From: an uncultured bacterium
GTDB taxonomy: Bacteria; Verrucomicrobiota; Kiritimatiellia; PWTM01
Direction: 5' to 3'
Assembly (NCBI GenBank): GCA_938010045.1
Contig: CALLFZ010000008.1
Coordinates: forward strand, 38,389-102,388
Length of the DNA stretch: 64,000 nt
This document shows positions 43,103 through 51,726 of this stretch, piece by piece. The notes beneath the pieces were generated by a model. That model saw only the letters and a program-made list of their open reading frames with translations. It made no database searches and was not told the DNA's origin. Numbering within the stretch: position 1 is the first letter of the stretch; every line of letters begins with the position of its first letter. A program made the translations under genes and the position numbers.

Positions 43103-44354
43103 CGCCCGCCGCGCTGGCGGCCATCTTGTTCTCATCCTCGCCCTCGCGCGCCGCTCCGAACCCGAGCTCCACCACGGTCGGTTTCAGATGCCAGTCCGGC
43201 TCAGCAGCGTCGGGCGCCTCGCAATCTGGACGGCGGTCTCGGCGAGCGTATCCACCAGATCGCGACGACACAGCGCTTGATCTCCTGCTCTGTCTTGCGG
43301 GGCAAGGGGGCGCAACCTGCACCGCCCGCCGATGTGCGCGAACTCGAACAGCAGTTGCGCGCGATGAATTCGTTCCGCTGTGTTGCCGGATCGCTGGGCA
43401 GCCGTCCCGAGGCCCCTTCGTCGCCGGCGGCGGTGAAGACGCCATCCGTGAATCCGCGCCCGGTCACCATCGAGGGCTCGGCGGAGCGCCCCATGCGCTC
43501 GGCAAACCTCGCGTTGGTCGAGAACGACCCGCCGAGAGTGGACCCGCGATGCGGGTTGGACCCCAACCGGCGTGACTACGTTGACGCCGTGGTGCTGAGT
43601 GCGGACGGAACGGTGGCTGACGACCCGGCTCCGGTGCCGCTGCATCACAAACGCCGACGGCTGGGCGATCGCGGTTTGCTCGGCGACGGTCGACGCCGGG
43701 CGCGCGTACGGCATGGCGGAGGTCACCCGCGGGGACCCTCGCTCAGCCACAACCTGCTGGGCGCCGTCTTCGGTGTCGGCCCCCAGTCGCCCGACCGCTG
43801 GATCAACTCGACGCACGGCCCGACCGCGATCACTGGATGATGGGCGGATGCCGTCGCCAGCCTCACCCGCCCCTCGAACGGCAAGACCAACGCCACCGGC
43901 GAGGACACGCGCCGGATGCCCACGGTCGAAACGCTCTTCGGCTCGCATGCCACGAACGAGTCGCAGCTCCGCCATGAAACGCCCCCTGGCCCGTGTGGCA
44001 ATGGTGGACTCGTTGGCACCGTAGCAGCTCGACGCTCCGCGCGACACCGAATTCGCAACTCGGCATGTGCCCGGCGCGGCTCGAGGCCCGGCCCCTCTGT
44101 TCGGCGAAAGCCTGATGACACGCGCGATCGGACCAAGGAACAACGGCCAGATGCGTCCGGAGCGCAGCCCCGACGGTCAACGGCCCGTGACACCCGAAAC
44201 GGCGGCGGACTCCTTGCTGGGCGGGCCACGGAATCACCGTGGAGGCTTCGCGGGTGAGAATCGCTACCTCGTCGACGAGGTGCCCACGTCCCACCCCAGC
44301 TTGTGCCGGCCGAACCGCTCCTTACCGTCCCCGCACCGTCGAGCGCGGCCGTCC
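43103..44354. other. Long intergenic region with no recognised gene
   Basis: About 1250 bases, the longest stretch in the window without a gene I can support. Open frames on both strands overlap, use different frames for their best stretches, and show no domain. A minus-strand frame near 43560-43200 contains GSTLGGSFSTNARFAERMG and could be a decayed gene, but it has no family match I recognise. No repeat-family copy is present. Base composition resembles neighbouring genes. Confidence 0.45.
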
Positions 44355-44909
44355 TCAAGCGACACCGTCGCGCGCGTTTCCCTTTTGAAGGGGCCCCTGA
44401 CCGCCCGGCTGTCCGTCACCGGTGAGGGGCTGCAGCTCGAATGGCACAGGTTCGGCGAAGTCAATCTCAGATAGAGCCGCGCGGGCCCCAGCTCGGGGAA
44501 CATACTTGCCCGTCGCGGTCGAGTACTCCCGCCCCTCGGCGTCGAGGATCCGTCCCTCGGTGAGCACGAGCCGGCGGTCGGCGCGCACCACCCGGCCCTC
44601 GACCCGGTAGCGCATGCCCACCGGCATCGGTCGCCGAAACCGCGTGAGCATCTCCGCAGCGACACAGATCGAACCTGTGGCAAGAATCGCCGCCCACGTC
44701 ATGGCCTCGTCCATCAGCGTCATCGCGATGCCGCCGTGGACGATGCCGCGGTACCCGTTGTCGGCGGCCGCTGCGTCGTAGTCGGCCGCGACGATGTTGT
44801 CTTCGACACAGAGACGAAGTCGGAAACCATCCGAATTCTCGACCCCGCAAACGAAACAATGTCGGGTGCGGGGTAGCCACCGGTGGGGCGTGTTGTCGGA
44901 GCCGTTCAT
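44355..44909 (-). CDS. PaaI-like acyl-CoA thioesterase (hotdog fold)
   Basis: 184 aa. The 4HBT hotdog fold is recognisable by YRGIVHGGIAMTLMDEAMTW, the active-site helix and its HGG motif, and by AEMLTRFRRPMPVGMRYRVE. A CFVCG motif near residue 18 (HCFVCGVENSDGFRLR) is usual in this subgroup. The last ~40 residues are low-complexity (QPLTGDGQPGGQGPL). Its ATG overlaps the sulfatase stop (ATGA), so it is translated with the sulfatase. The two functions are not obviously linked. Confidence 0.85.
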   Translation of the reverse strand: MNGSDNTPHRWLPRTRHCFVCGVENSDGFRLRLCVEDNIVAADYDAAAADNGYRGIVHGGIAMTLMDEAMTWAAILATGSICVAAEMLTRFRRPMPVGMRYRVEGRVVRADRRLVLTEGRILDAEGREYSTATGKYVPRAGARAALSEIDFAEPVPFELQPLTGDGQPGGQGPLQKGNARDGVA

Positions 44910-46501
44910 GGTCCATTGTCCCTACGATCGCTGGCCACTGGGGGTTTGAGGTCTCGAAAGCCGTCGGGCAATTCGGCAAGGAAGCGTGACAGCCGGTGGC
45001 GTAGCTGGGCGAGCGGGTCGGCGAACTCCACGCGCATGGCGAGGTTCGTCTGCTCGCGCGGGTCAAGGCGGAGGTTGTAGAGCTGATCGCGGTCGAAGTC
45101 GGCGGGCTGTTCCTTCAGGGTTTTGAACTCATTATTGTTGCCCGCGATGTGGCCGTAGGGCGGCACCGGCGGCAGCGCTTTCGGCCGGATAATCGGGCGG
45201 ATCGGGCCATATTCATCCTCCTTGCGCGCATCCACCAGCCGTTCTGGCCGCTCCGGGTAGCGCAGCGCGATGTACTTCCACTCGCCCATGCGCACGCCGC
45301 GCGTGAAGCCAAGCTCGAAGGAAAGCGCGTCGGGGTCGCGCCAGGGTCCTCCGTCCAGCGCCGGCCGGAAACTGACCCCGTCCATGATCCCCGACGGGGG
45401 AACGACGCCGGCAAAATCAAGAAGCGTCGGCGCGAAATCCACGTTGGAGACCATCGCCGAGCACACGCCGCCACAGGGGAAACCGCCGCGGCGCCAGACG
45501 ATCGAGGGGCTGACAGTGCCGCTCTGGTAGATCGAACCCTTGCCGTCCTGTCCGTTGTCGTTGAACACGATGATGATCGCGCGGTCGAGGCGACCGAGCT
45601 GTTGGAGGCGCGAGAGTATCGCCCCGATGGTATCGTCCAGCCACAGCACCAGTTCCCGGTGCGGCCCGCGGATCCCCGCAGCCGCCAGGCGCTGCGGCAG
45701 AGCATCGCGAGGCGGCAGGACGGCGGGAGGCTGCTGTAGCCACCCCTCGGGCGTTGCCTGGAGGTCCGCGCGCCACGAGCGCTGCGGCTCGTACGGCGAA
45801 TGGCAGAGCGTCGGAGCAACATAGAGAAATAGCGGCCGATCGGAGGGCACACTGTCGAGGAATTCCAGGGCGGCCGCGGCGACCCAGTCCATGTTGTGCA
45901 CCTGCAGCGCGCGCGGCCGCACCTCGTCGGGATTGCCGGGATACACGCCGCCGGCGAAGTCGAAGCCGGCCGCCTGGATCGCCTGGCGCACCGCCGCGCC
46001 ATGCCGCCGTAATGCGTCGGCAATCGCGGGCGCACGGGGGTCGGCGTCGAGCGGGATCGGCGGGCGCTCGGGCGTCGCGATCGCGTGGTTCTTGCCCGCA
46101 AAGCCGGTCCGGTAACCGGCATCGCGAAGGAGCTTCGGCAACGTGACGTCGCCCGCCACAATGTGCGTGTTCCATAACACGATCGTCGGCCCCGCACGTT
46201 CCGCGAGGCGACGGAACGGCGGGGCCCGGCTGCGGCTCGCGTAACGTCCGGTGAGGGATGTGAAGCGACTCGGCGTGCACACCGGCGCGCTGATGTGCTG
46301 ATTGACCATGACCACGCCCTCGCGGGCGAGGCGGTCAAGGTTCGGCGACAGATTCCGTCCGCGCCCCTCCTCGGTCCAGTTCATCAAGTCCCGCCGCATA
46401 TCGTCGAGGATGATGAAGACGAGGTCGGGCGGGCGCGCGGCGGCGCCCGCGACCATGGCCAAAACCGACGCAGCGGTCAGGGCCAGCAGCCGGCGGTTCA
46501 T
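44906..46501 (-). CDS. Secreted sulfatase, formylglycine type
   Basis: Type I sulfatase, 531 aa, removing sulfate esters from carbohydrates. A signal peptide (LTAASVLAMVAGAAARPPD) precedes the metal-binding LVFIILDDMRRDL. The formylglycine motif is CTPSR in SAPVCTPSRFTSLTGRYASR. The FAGKNH segment and FNDNGQDGKGSIYQSG near 335 complete the active site. The ATG is the first base of the predicted transcript. A maturase (anSME or FGE) is not in the window. It pairs with a thioesterase and runs opposite to the ABC permease gene. Rhamnose- or fucose-type sulfated polysaccharides are plausible substrates, by context only. Confidence 0.93.
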   Translation of the reverse strand: MNRRLLALTAASVLAMVAGAAARPPDLVFIILDDMRRDLMNWTEEGRGRNLSPNLDRLAREGVVMVNQHISAPVCTPSRFTSLTGRYASRSRAPPFRRLAERAGPTIVLWNTHIVAGDVTLPKLLRDAGYRTGFAGKNHAIATPERPPIPLDADPRAPAIADALRRHGAAVRQAIQAAGFDFAGGVYPGNPDEVRPRALQVHNMDWVAAAALEFLDSVPSDRPLFLYVAPTLCHSPYEPQRSWRADLQATPEGWLQQPPAVLPPRDALPQRLAAAGIRGPHRELVLWLDDTIGAILSRLQQLGRLDRAIIIVFNDNGQDGKGSIYQSGTVSPSIVWRRGGFPCGGVCSAMVSNVDFAPTLLDFAGVVPPSGIMDGVSFRPALDGGPWRDPDALSFELGFTRGVRMGEWKYIALRYPERPERLVDARKEDEYGPIRPIIRPKALPPVPPYGHIAGNNNEFKTLKEQPADFDRDQLYNLRLDPREQTNLAMRVEFADPLAQLRHRLSRFLAELPDGFRDLKPPVASDRRDNGP

Positions 46502-46507
46502 AGGAGC

Positions 46508-46536
46508 ATCCTAGAGAGCGGCGATAATCGTGACAA
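46508..46536 (-). promoter_or_regulatory. Predicted leaderless promoter of the sulfatase gene
   Basis: On the minus strand TTGTCA (46536-46531), 17 bases, TAGGAT (46513-46508). Six bases follow before ATG 46501, so the first transcribed base should be the A of the start codon. No Shine-Dalgarno sequence can exist. Confidence 0.6.
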
Positions 46537-46596
46537 TCGGGCTAGCCCACGCCGCGCCTTTGCCGATAGGATGCGGGGCGCGTAGAGGCCCGCGCA

Positions 46597-48303
46597 ATGA
46601 TGCAGACCGGCAAAGCAACGGCCGTGGCCGCCACGGCGACCGCGTTCCTGGTGGCACTGTTCGTGCTGCCGCTCGCGATGGTCGCGCGCGGTGGGCTGAT
46701 GGACGACGGCCGCTGGACGCTGGCCATTCTCCGCCGGGTTCTCGCCAGTCCCGTCTACACCGAAGGCCTCCGCACGAGCCTGCTGATCGCGGCCGCGACG
46801 ACGCTCGGTGCGGCCGTCGTTGCGCTCCCGTTGGCCTGGATCGCGACACGGCGCGAATTCCGCGGACGCGAAACGGTCTCGGCGCTCGTGCTACTACCGA
46901 TGCTGATGCCGCCCTTCGTCGGTGCAATCGGCCTGGAGCATCTTTTGGGCCGGTACGGTGCACTCAATGCTCTGCTGGGTACCTCCGTGGATTGGCTCGG
47001 GCAGTACCGGCTCGCCGGCGTGATCGCCCTCGAAACCCTCTCCCTGTACCCGATCCTCTTTCTGAACGCCTCCGCTGCGCTGGCGAACGTGGACCCTGCG
47101 TTAGAAGAGGCGGCGGCGACGCTCGGCGTACGCGGTGTGCGGCGGTTCCTGCGCATCACGCTGCCCCTGATGTTTCCGGGCCTCTTCGCGGGCGCGGCCA
47201 TCGTCTTCATCTGGAGTTTCACCGAGCTCGGCACGCCCCTGATGCTCGGCCTCGCGCGCTGCGCCCCCGTGCAGGTGTACGACTCTCTCAAAGATGTCGC
47301 GGACAACCCTGAACCCTACGCGTTGGTGCTCGTCATGTGGGCGATCTGCCTGACGCTCTATTCGGCCGCGCGCTGGACCGTCCGACACTACCTGCGGAGC
47401 ATGCCGTCGAAGGGGCTGACCGCTGCGCCGCCTGTCCGGTGGACCGGCGCCCGGGCGGGCGGAGCGATCGCGCTGTTCGGGACCGTCGCGCTGTTCGCCG
47501 CGCTGCCCCACCTCGGCGTCGTGCTGACCAGCTTCGCGAAGACCGGGGCCTGGTACCAGAGCATCGTGCCCACAGGGTGGACGCTCTCACATCTGCGGGA
47601 GGCGTGGGCGCATGAGCTGACGCTGATCAGTATCCGCAACAGCCTGGTCTATGCCGGCGGGGCGGTCGCGCTGGACCTCGTGTTGGGCCTCGCGATCGCG
47701 TTGGTCGTGACGCGCTCCCGACTACGCTGGCGGGGCACCCTCGACGCGCTGGCAACCCTGCCCCTCGCGGTGCCGGGTCTCGTAATGGCGTTCGGTTTTC
47801 TTGCGCTCAGCGCGCGTCTGAGCCATACCACCTGGGTGCGCGAATCGGCCTGGGCGGCTCATCTCTTCGATATCCGCATCCAGCCGGCCTTCTTCCTGAC
47901 CGCCGCCTATGCGATCCGCCGGCTTCCGTTCATGAGCCGCGCCGCCATCGCGGGTCTGCAGCAGACGCCGCACGAACTCGAGGAGGCGGCCGCCACCCTC
48001 GGGACTCCACCGCTGATGACGCTCCGCCGCATCTCGGTGCCGCTGATCGGCCGCCATCTGATGGCCGGGGCGCTGCTCACGTTCGCCTTCAGCGTGCTCG
48101 AAGTGTCGGACAGTCTACTGCTCGCGCAACGAATGGATTTCTATCCCATCACAAAAACCATGTACGAGCTGTTCTCGTTCATCGGCGTCGGCCCCCATCT
48201 GGCCGCCGCGCTCGGCGTGTGGGCTATTCTGTTTCTTGGGTTCACTTTGATGGGCGCGAGCCGTCTGATGGGACGGCGGTTCGGTACGCTCTTCCGCGTC
48301 TGA
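46597..48303 (+). CDS. Two-domain ABC permease, iron(III)/2-aminoethylphosphonate type
   Basis: 568-residue fused permease with two homologous six-span halves, as in FbpB/SfuB. Each half has the EAA loop that docks the ATPase: EEAAATLGVRGVRRFLRITL near 170 and EEAAATLGTPPLMTLRRISV near 468. It would import ferric iron or phosphonate with a binding protein and an ATPase, but neither gene is adjacent: the flanking genes are the divergent sulfatase and the convergent small secreted protein. The start follows a TAGGAT at 46567-46572; there is little Shine-Dalgarno signal. Confidence 0.85.
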   Translation: MMQTGKATAVAATATAFLVALFVLPLAMVARGGLMDDGRWTLAILRRVLASPVYTEGLRTSLLIAAATTLGAAVVALPLAWIATRREFRGRETVSALVLLPMLMPPFVGAIGLEHLLGRYGALNALLGTSVDWLGQYRLAGVIALETLSLYPILFLNASAALANVDPALEEAAATLGVRGVRRFLRITLPLMFPGLFAGAAIVFIWSFTELGTPLMLGLARCAPVQVYDSLKDVADNPEPYALVLVMWAICLTLYSAARWTVRHYLRSMPSKGLTAAPPVRWTGARAGGAIALFGTVALFAALPHLGVVLTSFAKTGAWYQSIVPTGWTLSHLREAWAHELTLISIRNSLVYAGGAVALDLVLGLAIALVVTRSRLRWRGTLDALATLPLAVPGLVMAFGFLALSARLSHTTWVRESAWAAHLFDIRIQPAFFLTAAYAIRRLPFMSRAAIAGLQQTPHELEEAAATLGTPPLMTLRRISVPLIGRHLMAGALLTFAFSVLEVSDSLLLAQRMDFYPITKTMYELFSFIGVGPHLAAALGVWAILFLGFTLMGASRLMGRRFGTLFRV

Positions 48304-48362
48304 TCGGAACGGAACCGCACGGCGTTCGCGCCAGGATCACCGCCGCCGAACGGCTGAACGGG

Positions 48363-48400
48363 GGAACAACAAAGCCCGCCATCCGATTCGGATGGCGGGC
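48363..48400 (-). terminator. Intrinsic terminator of the small secreted protein gene
   Basis: A perfect stem GCCCGCCATCC/GGATGGCGGGC with a five-base loop (48374-48400), followed on the minus strand by TTTGTTGTT. It ends minus-strand transcription from the gene at 48447-48608. The same stem may also limit read-through of the ABC permease gene on the plus strand, although that side lacks a T-run. Confidence 0.8.
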
Positions 48401-48446
48401 CCCCAAGCTCAGCGGTCTCGCGCGATCTGCGCGAACTCCGCCCGGA

Positions 48447-48608
48447 TCAGTTGCTCGCGCCCGACTGGCTCTGCGCCTGCTGCGCCGGAGCGTTCGTCGG
48501 CGCCGGAGCTCCTTTCGGCTCCTCCTCCTTCGCGCCGCCGTCATCCGCCATCGCAGTAGCGACACCCAGAGCCGCCACCAGAGCGAGCATCTTCGCAACA
48601 GACTTCAT
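48447..48608 (-). CDS. Small secreted peptide with own promoter and terminator
   Basis: 53 aa. A clear signal peptide MKSVAKMLALVAALGVATAM with cleavage after AMA, leaving a short acidic, then Pro/Ala/Gln-rich tail (DDGGAKEEEPKGAPAPTN, then QSQSGASN). TACAAT (48664-48659 on the minus strand) is a good -10 element, about 50 bases before the start, and a strong terminator follows, so it is an independent transcription unit. Similar low-complexity peptides are scattered in PVC genomes; function unknown. Confidence 0.72.
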   Translation of the reverse strand: MKSVAKMLALVAALGVATAMADDGGAKEEEPKGAPAPTNAPAQQAQSQSGASN

Positions 48609-48928
48609 CGTTTCTTCTGGTGTTGGGAGCGCTCGTTCAGGCAGGAAAACGGCGGGGGATTGTAGTTTACCCTTTCCCTCGCGTGAAACTACCCGAGCCC
48701 CGTTGATCGGGTCCGAATGGACGTCCCGTCGTTCGCACGGCCGACCCACGCAGGGCAGACCGCATTTGGAATATCGAAAGCACGGCCGAGTGCTCCACGT
48801 GCCGAGCCTGCGCGGACTCATGCCCGGGCGGACCGGTGTCGCCACGCCGAGTCCGCTAATCTCCCAGCCCAGCGTCTGAACATCCTCCCGCCTCGGCGGC
48901 CTCGACACCCAACCGGATCCGATCGTCT

Positions 48929-49512
48929 GAGCCAATTGCGCTGGGGATGGTTTTGAGGGTGCCCTGGTGCCGTGCACCGGTGCTTATCCTCAATCCCGTT
49001 GTCCAATCGCGGTACTCCATCGCGAACGGGACAGCGGACTGGGGACAGGCACCTGGCAATCCCCGGGGCAAACCTCTTCGGTTCCTTGCGCCCAGGCCCC
49101 CCAAGAGGTACCGGTCCCGACAACAACTCCACGACGGCTGACGCCGAGTGCCCGGCCGACGGTAGGTGCCGGTCCCCAACGCCCGCCAACGGTCCCAGCG
49201 ACCGTCCCGCAACGTGCTCAGGAACTTCTCGGCCGGCCGGGTTTGGAAAATGCATTCGAGGGTTTCAAGGTCGGGAGAGTCGTCGAGCCGATCCGAACCG
49301 AAACGCGAGGCGGCGTCGTCGAAGTTCATGCGGGCCTTATCTACTGCAACCTCGATCCCCCTGTCAGGTCTGAGAGGTCGAAACATCCGTTTTTTGGGGG
49401 GCAGCGTCGAGAACCACCGGCGAATGGCGCCGGCTCGTTGGGGCTAACGATGTTCGTTTCCCTTCGCCGACTCCGGTATTGGCCGCTCATCCTCCAACAG
49501 CGCAATCGGCTC
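48929..49512. repeat. Dispersed repeat, copy 4, with inverted termini (584 bp)
   Basis: The left end GAGCCAATTGCGCTGGGG (48929-48946) is an inverted match to the right end CAACAGCGCAATCGGCTC (49495-49512). The right terminus follows the family pattern GTTGGGGCTAACGATGTTCG at about 49437-49456. Internal motifs include GGGGACAGGCACC (49041-49053) and altered versions near 49110 and 49165. Length and layout match copy 2 at 14127-14716. The minus-strand frame containing NFDDAASRFGSDRLDDSP probably represents an old coding tail. The promoter of the GreA-like gene starts 19 bases after it. Confidence 0.72.
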
Positions 49513-49530
49513 CGATGGGATCGCGAACGA

Positions 49531-49560
49531 TTGACAGGCCGCCGACACGGCGGATAGGTT
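49531..49560 (+). promoter_or_regulatory. Predicted leaderless promoter of the GreA-like gene
   Basis: TTGACA (49531-49536) and TAGGTT (49555-49560), spacer 18 (GATAGG at 49553 gives 16). Six bases (GGCGGG) then ATG 49567, the same geometry as the sulfatase promoter. GGCGGG could also act as a weak ribosome site if transcription started earlier. Confidence 0.5.
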
Positions 49561-49566
49561 GGCGGG

Positions 49567-51726
49567 ATGAGTGTGATGCCGGCGAGCGGAACGACGAATC
49601 TCCCACCGTTGCTCAGCGAGGACGAATTTCTGGATCGCATCTCGCGGGATGATCTCTCAGTGCCGGACCTCGCGCCCGCGCTCGAGGCGCTGGCCGCGAG
49701 CGGCGCCCGCGCGCAGGCCGACGCGCGTGCGCGTCTCGCGCAGGAGGTCTTCGTGGAGCGGCGGCGTCCCCTTGACGCGCTCGACCTTCTCGCGATGCGC
49801 GTCGCCTGGGCGGATGGCCGCTTCCCGCCCGAGCTGCTCGCCCGCGAAATGGCGGAGATCCTCGGCCCCGGCTCCGACGCCCGCGCCCTGATCGAGTCGG
49901 TCCGTCTCGAGACCGGCCGACCCGTCGAGGCGATTGCCCGCCTCCGTACCCTCCTGCAGCTGGCGCCGGGTGTGGTCTGCCTCGACCGCACATGGGGTGT
50001 GGGCGTCGTGCGTCAGGTGGACTGTTTCGACCGGAAGGTCGAGATTGATTTCGAGCGGCGGACGGGTCATCGCATGTCGTTGGCCTACGCGGCGGAGACT
50101 CTGAAAATTCTGCCCACCGACCATCTCCTCGCGGAGTGGCAGCGCGATCCGGAGGGGGTGCGCGCCCGCGCGAGGGCGCGTCCCGGCGACCTGGTCATGC
50201 ACGCCTTGAGGAGCTTCGGCCCGCTGACGGTCCAGCAACTGCAGGACATTCTCAGCCCCCGCATCGTGGCGCCGGACGCCTGGAAAGAATTCTGGGAGGC
50301 CGCGCGCCGCGAACTGCGCCGCATGGAGGGGGTGCGGATCCCCGCGCGCCGCACCGAGCCCCTAACGTTGGGCGCCGAAGACGCGGCGGTGGAGGCGGAT
50401 CCCGTAGCCGCTCTCGCCACGGACCGGGATCCCGATCGCATCCTCGACCGCGTTCAACGCGCACTCTCGACCGGTCCACTGTCGGGTCCGCTCCGCGAAG
50501 CCGTGGTCAATCGCCTCGATTTCGTGCGTCGCGCGTCGGCACGGTCGAACCGCGCGCGTCTCGTGCGGGCGGCGTTGCTGGCCGCAGCCGCGGAACTCAC
50601 CGAGGCGGAATTTCCGTTCCGGCCGCTCGTTGAGGCCTGGTCGGATGCCGATGAACTGGTGGAGGCAGTCCATGCGCTCGGAGGCCGTGATCTGCCGCGG
50701 TTCCTGCAGTGGCTCGGTGATCGGCTGGGCGAGCCCCTTCACCGCCGTCTGATCGAGCTGCTGCCCCGCTGGCGAGCGACCGCGCTGAGCGAGGTGATCG
50801 CCTTCCTGCTCGAGCGCGGCCACGAGCCGGTCCTCGCGACCGCGGTACGCGACATGGTCGCGCGCAAACAGATCAGTGTAGAACTGCTGCTGTGGCTGCA
50901 CCGGAATTGGGACCGTTGGATCGCCTGGCGACTGGGCTCGTGGGCCGACTACGCGCGCCTCGCCCTCGCGGCGCTCGAGGAGGACCTCAGCGGAGAACGG
51001 CTCAAGGCGCAGAACGCGTTGCGCGAACGCCTTGAGAAACCGGACTGGCTGCGCAGCTTGATGGAGAACGCGGGCGACGACGCCACGCGGGTGGACCTGT
51101 TCGACCGCTTTCGGCGCACGCCCGCCTGGTCGCCGATCGACCGTCGCGCCGTGCTGGCCCACCTCGTCCGCGCGCGCCCGGAACTCGAGGAGCGTTTGCG
51201 CGAAGAGCCGGTCGGCTCCGCAACGGCGCCACTGACGTCGCTGCGGTCGTACCGCGAGCGCCAGGAGCAGCTGCGACGTCTCATCGAAGTCGAAATCCCA
51301 AAGAACAGCCGCGAGATCGCGCTCGCGCGCAGCTACGGCGACCTCCGCGAGAATTTCGAGTACAAGGCCGCGAAGGATATGCAGGCGCTGCTGATGCGCC
51401 GCCAAGCCGAGCTCGAGGCCGCACTGAAGCGCGTACAACCCACCGACTTCGCCCACACGCCGACCGACCGCGTTGCGCCGGGCGTCGGTGTCGAGATCGA
51501 GTTCGAAGACGGCCGGCGTGAGCTCTACTACGTGCTCGGCGTCTGGGACGGCGATGAGACACGGCGTGCGCTCTCCTCCGAGTCGCGGCTGGCGCAAGCG
51601 CTCATGGGCCGAACGCTGGGCGAGCGGGTCTCGGTCCCCTCTGAGGCGGGCCAGACCACTGCCACCGTCGCGGCCATCGTGCCGCTGCCCGAATCGTTGC
51701 GCGCGTGGGTCCGGGGCGAGGAATGA
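49567..51726 (+). CDS. GreA/GreB-like protein with ~560-residue N-terminal extension
   Basis: 719 aa, several times longer than GreA (~158). The C-terminal 160 residues are a GreA-type protein: coiled coil ending in SYGDLRENFEYKAAKDMQAL, in which the acidic tip (GreA: GDLSENAEY) is conserved as DLREN, then an FKBP-like domain with VLGVWDGDETRRALSSES and ALMGRTLGERVSVPS. The N-terminal part is helical with many Ala/Arg/Leu, includes a small beta segment (GVGVVRQVDCFDRKVEIDFE) and resembles nothing I can name. Long GreA-like proteins are known from PVC genomes. Retained acidic residues suggest it can enter the RNA polymerase channel. Overlaps the GtrA start. Confidence 0.82.
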   Translation: MSVMPASGTTNLPPLLSEDEFLDRISRDDLSVPDLAPALEALAASGARAQADARARLAQEVFVERRRPLDALDLLAMRVAWADGRFPPELLAREMAEILGPGSDARALIESVRLETGRPVEAIARLRTLLQLAPGVVCLDRTWGVGVVRQVDCFDRKVEIDFERRTGHRMSLAYAAETLKILPTDHLLAEWQRDPEGVRARARARPGDLVMHALRSFGPLTVQQLQDILSPRIVAPDAWKEFWEAARRELRRMEGVRIPARRTEPLTLGAEDAAVEADPVAALATDRDPDRILDRVQRALSTGPLSGPLREAVVNRLDFVRRASARSNRARLVRAALLAAAAELTEAEFPFRPLVEAWSDADELVEAVHALGGRDLPRFLQWLGDRLGEPLHRRLIELLPRWRATALSEVIAFLLERGHEPVLATAVRDMVARKQISVELLLWLHRNWDRWIAWRLGSWADYARLALAALEEDLSGERLKAQNALRERLEKPDWLRSLMENAGDDATRVDLFDRFRRTPAWSPIDRRAVLAHLVRARPELEERLREEPVGSATAPLTSLRSYRERQEQLRRLIEVEIPKNSREIALARSYGDLRENFEYKAAKDMQALLMRRQAELEAALKRVQPTDFAHTPTDRVAPGVGVEIEFEDGRRELYYVLGVWDGDETRRALSSESRLAQALMGRTLGERVSVPSEAGQTTATVAAIVPLPESLRAWVRGEE

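Noticed and set aside
48856..49386. Gene on the minus strand within repeat copy 4
   Set aside because: Protein-like wording (NFDDAASRFGSDRLDDSP) is shared only with other repeat copies and no start site or full domain is visible; treated as part of the element.
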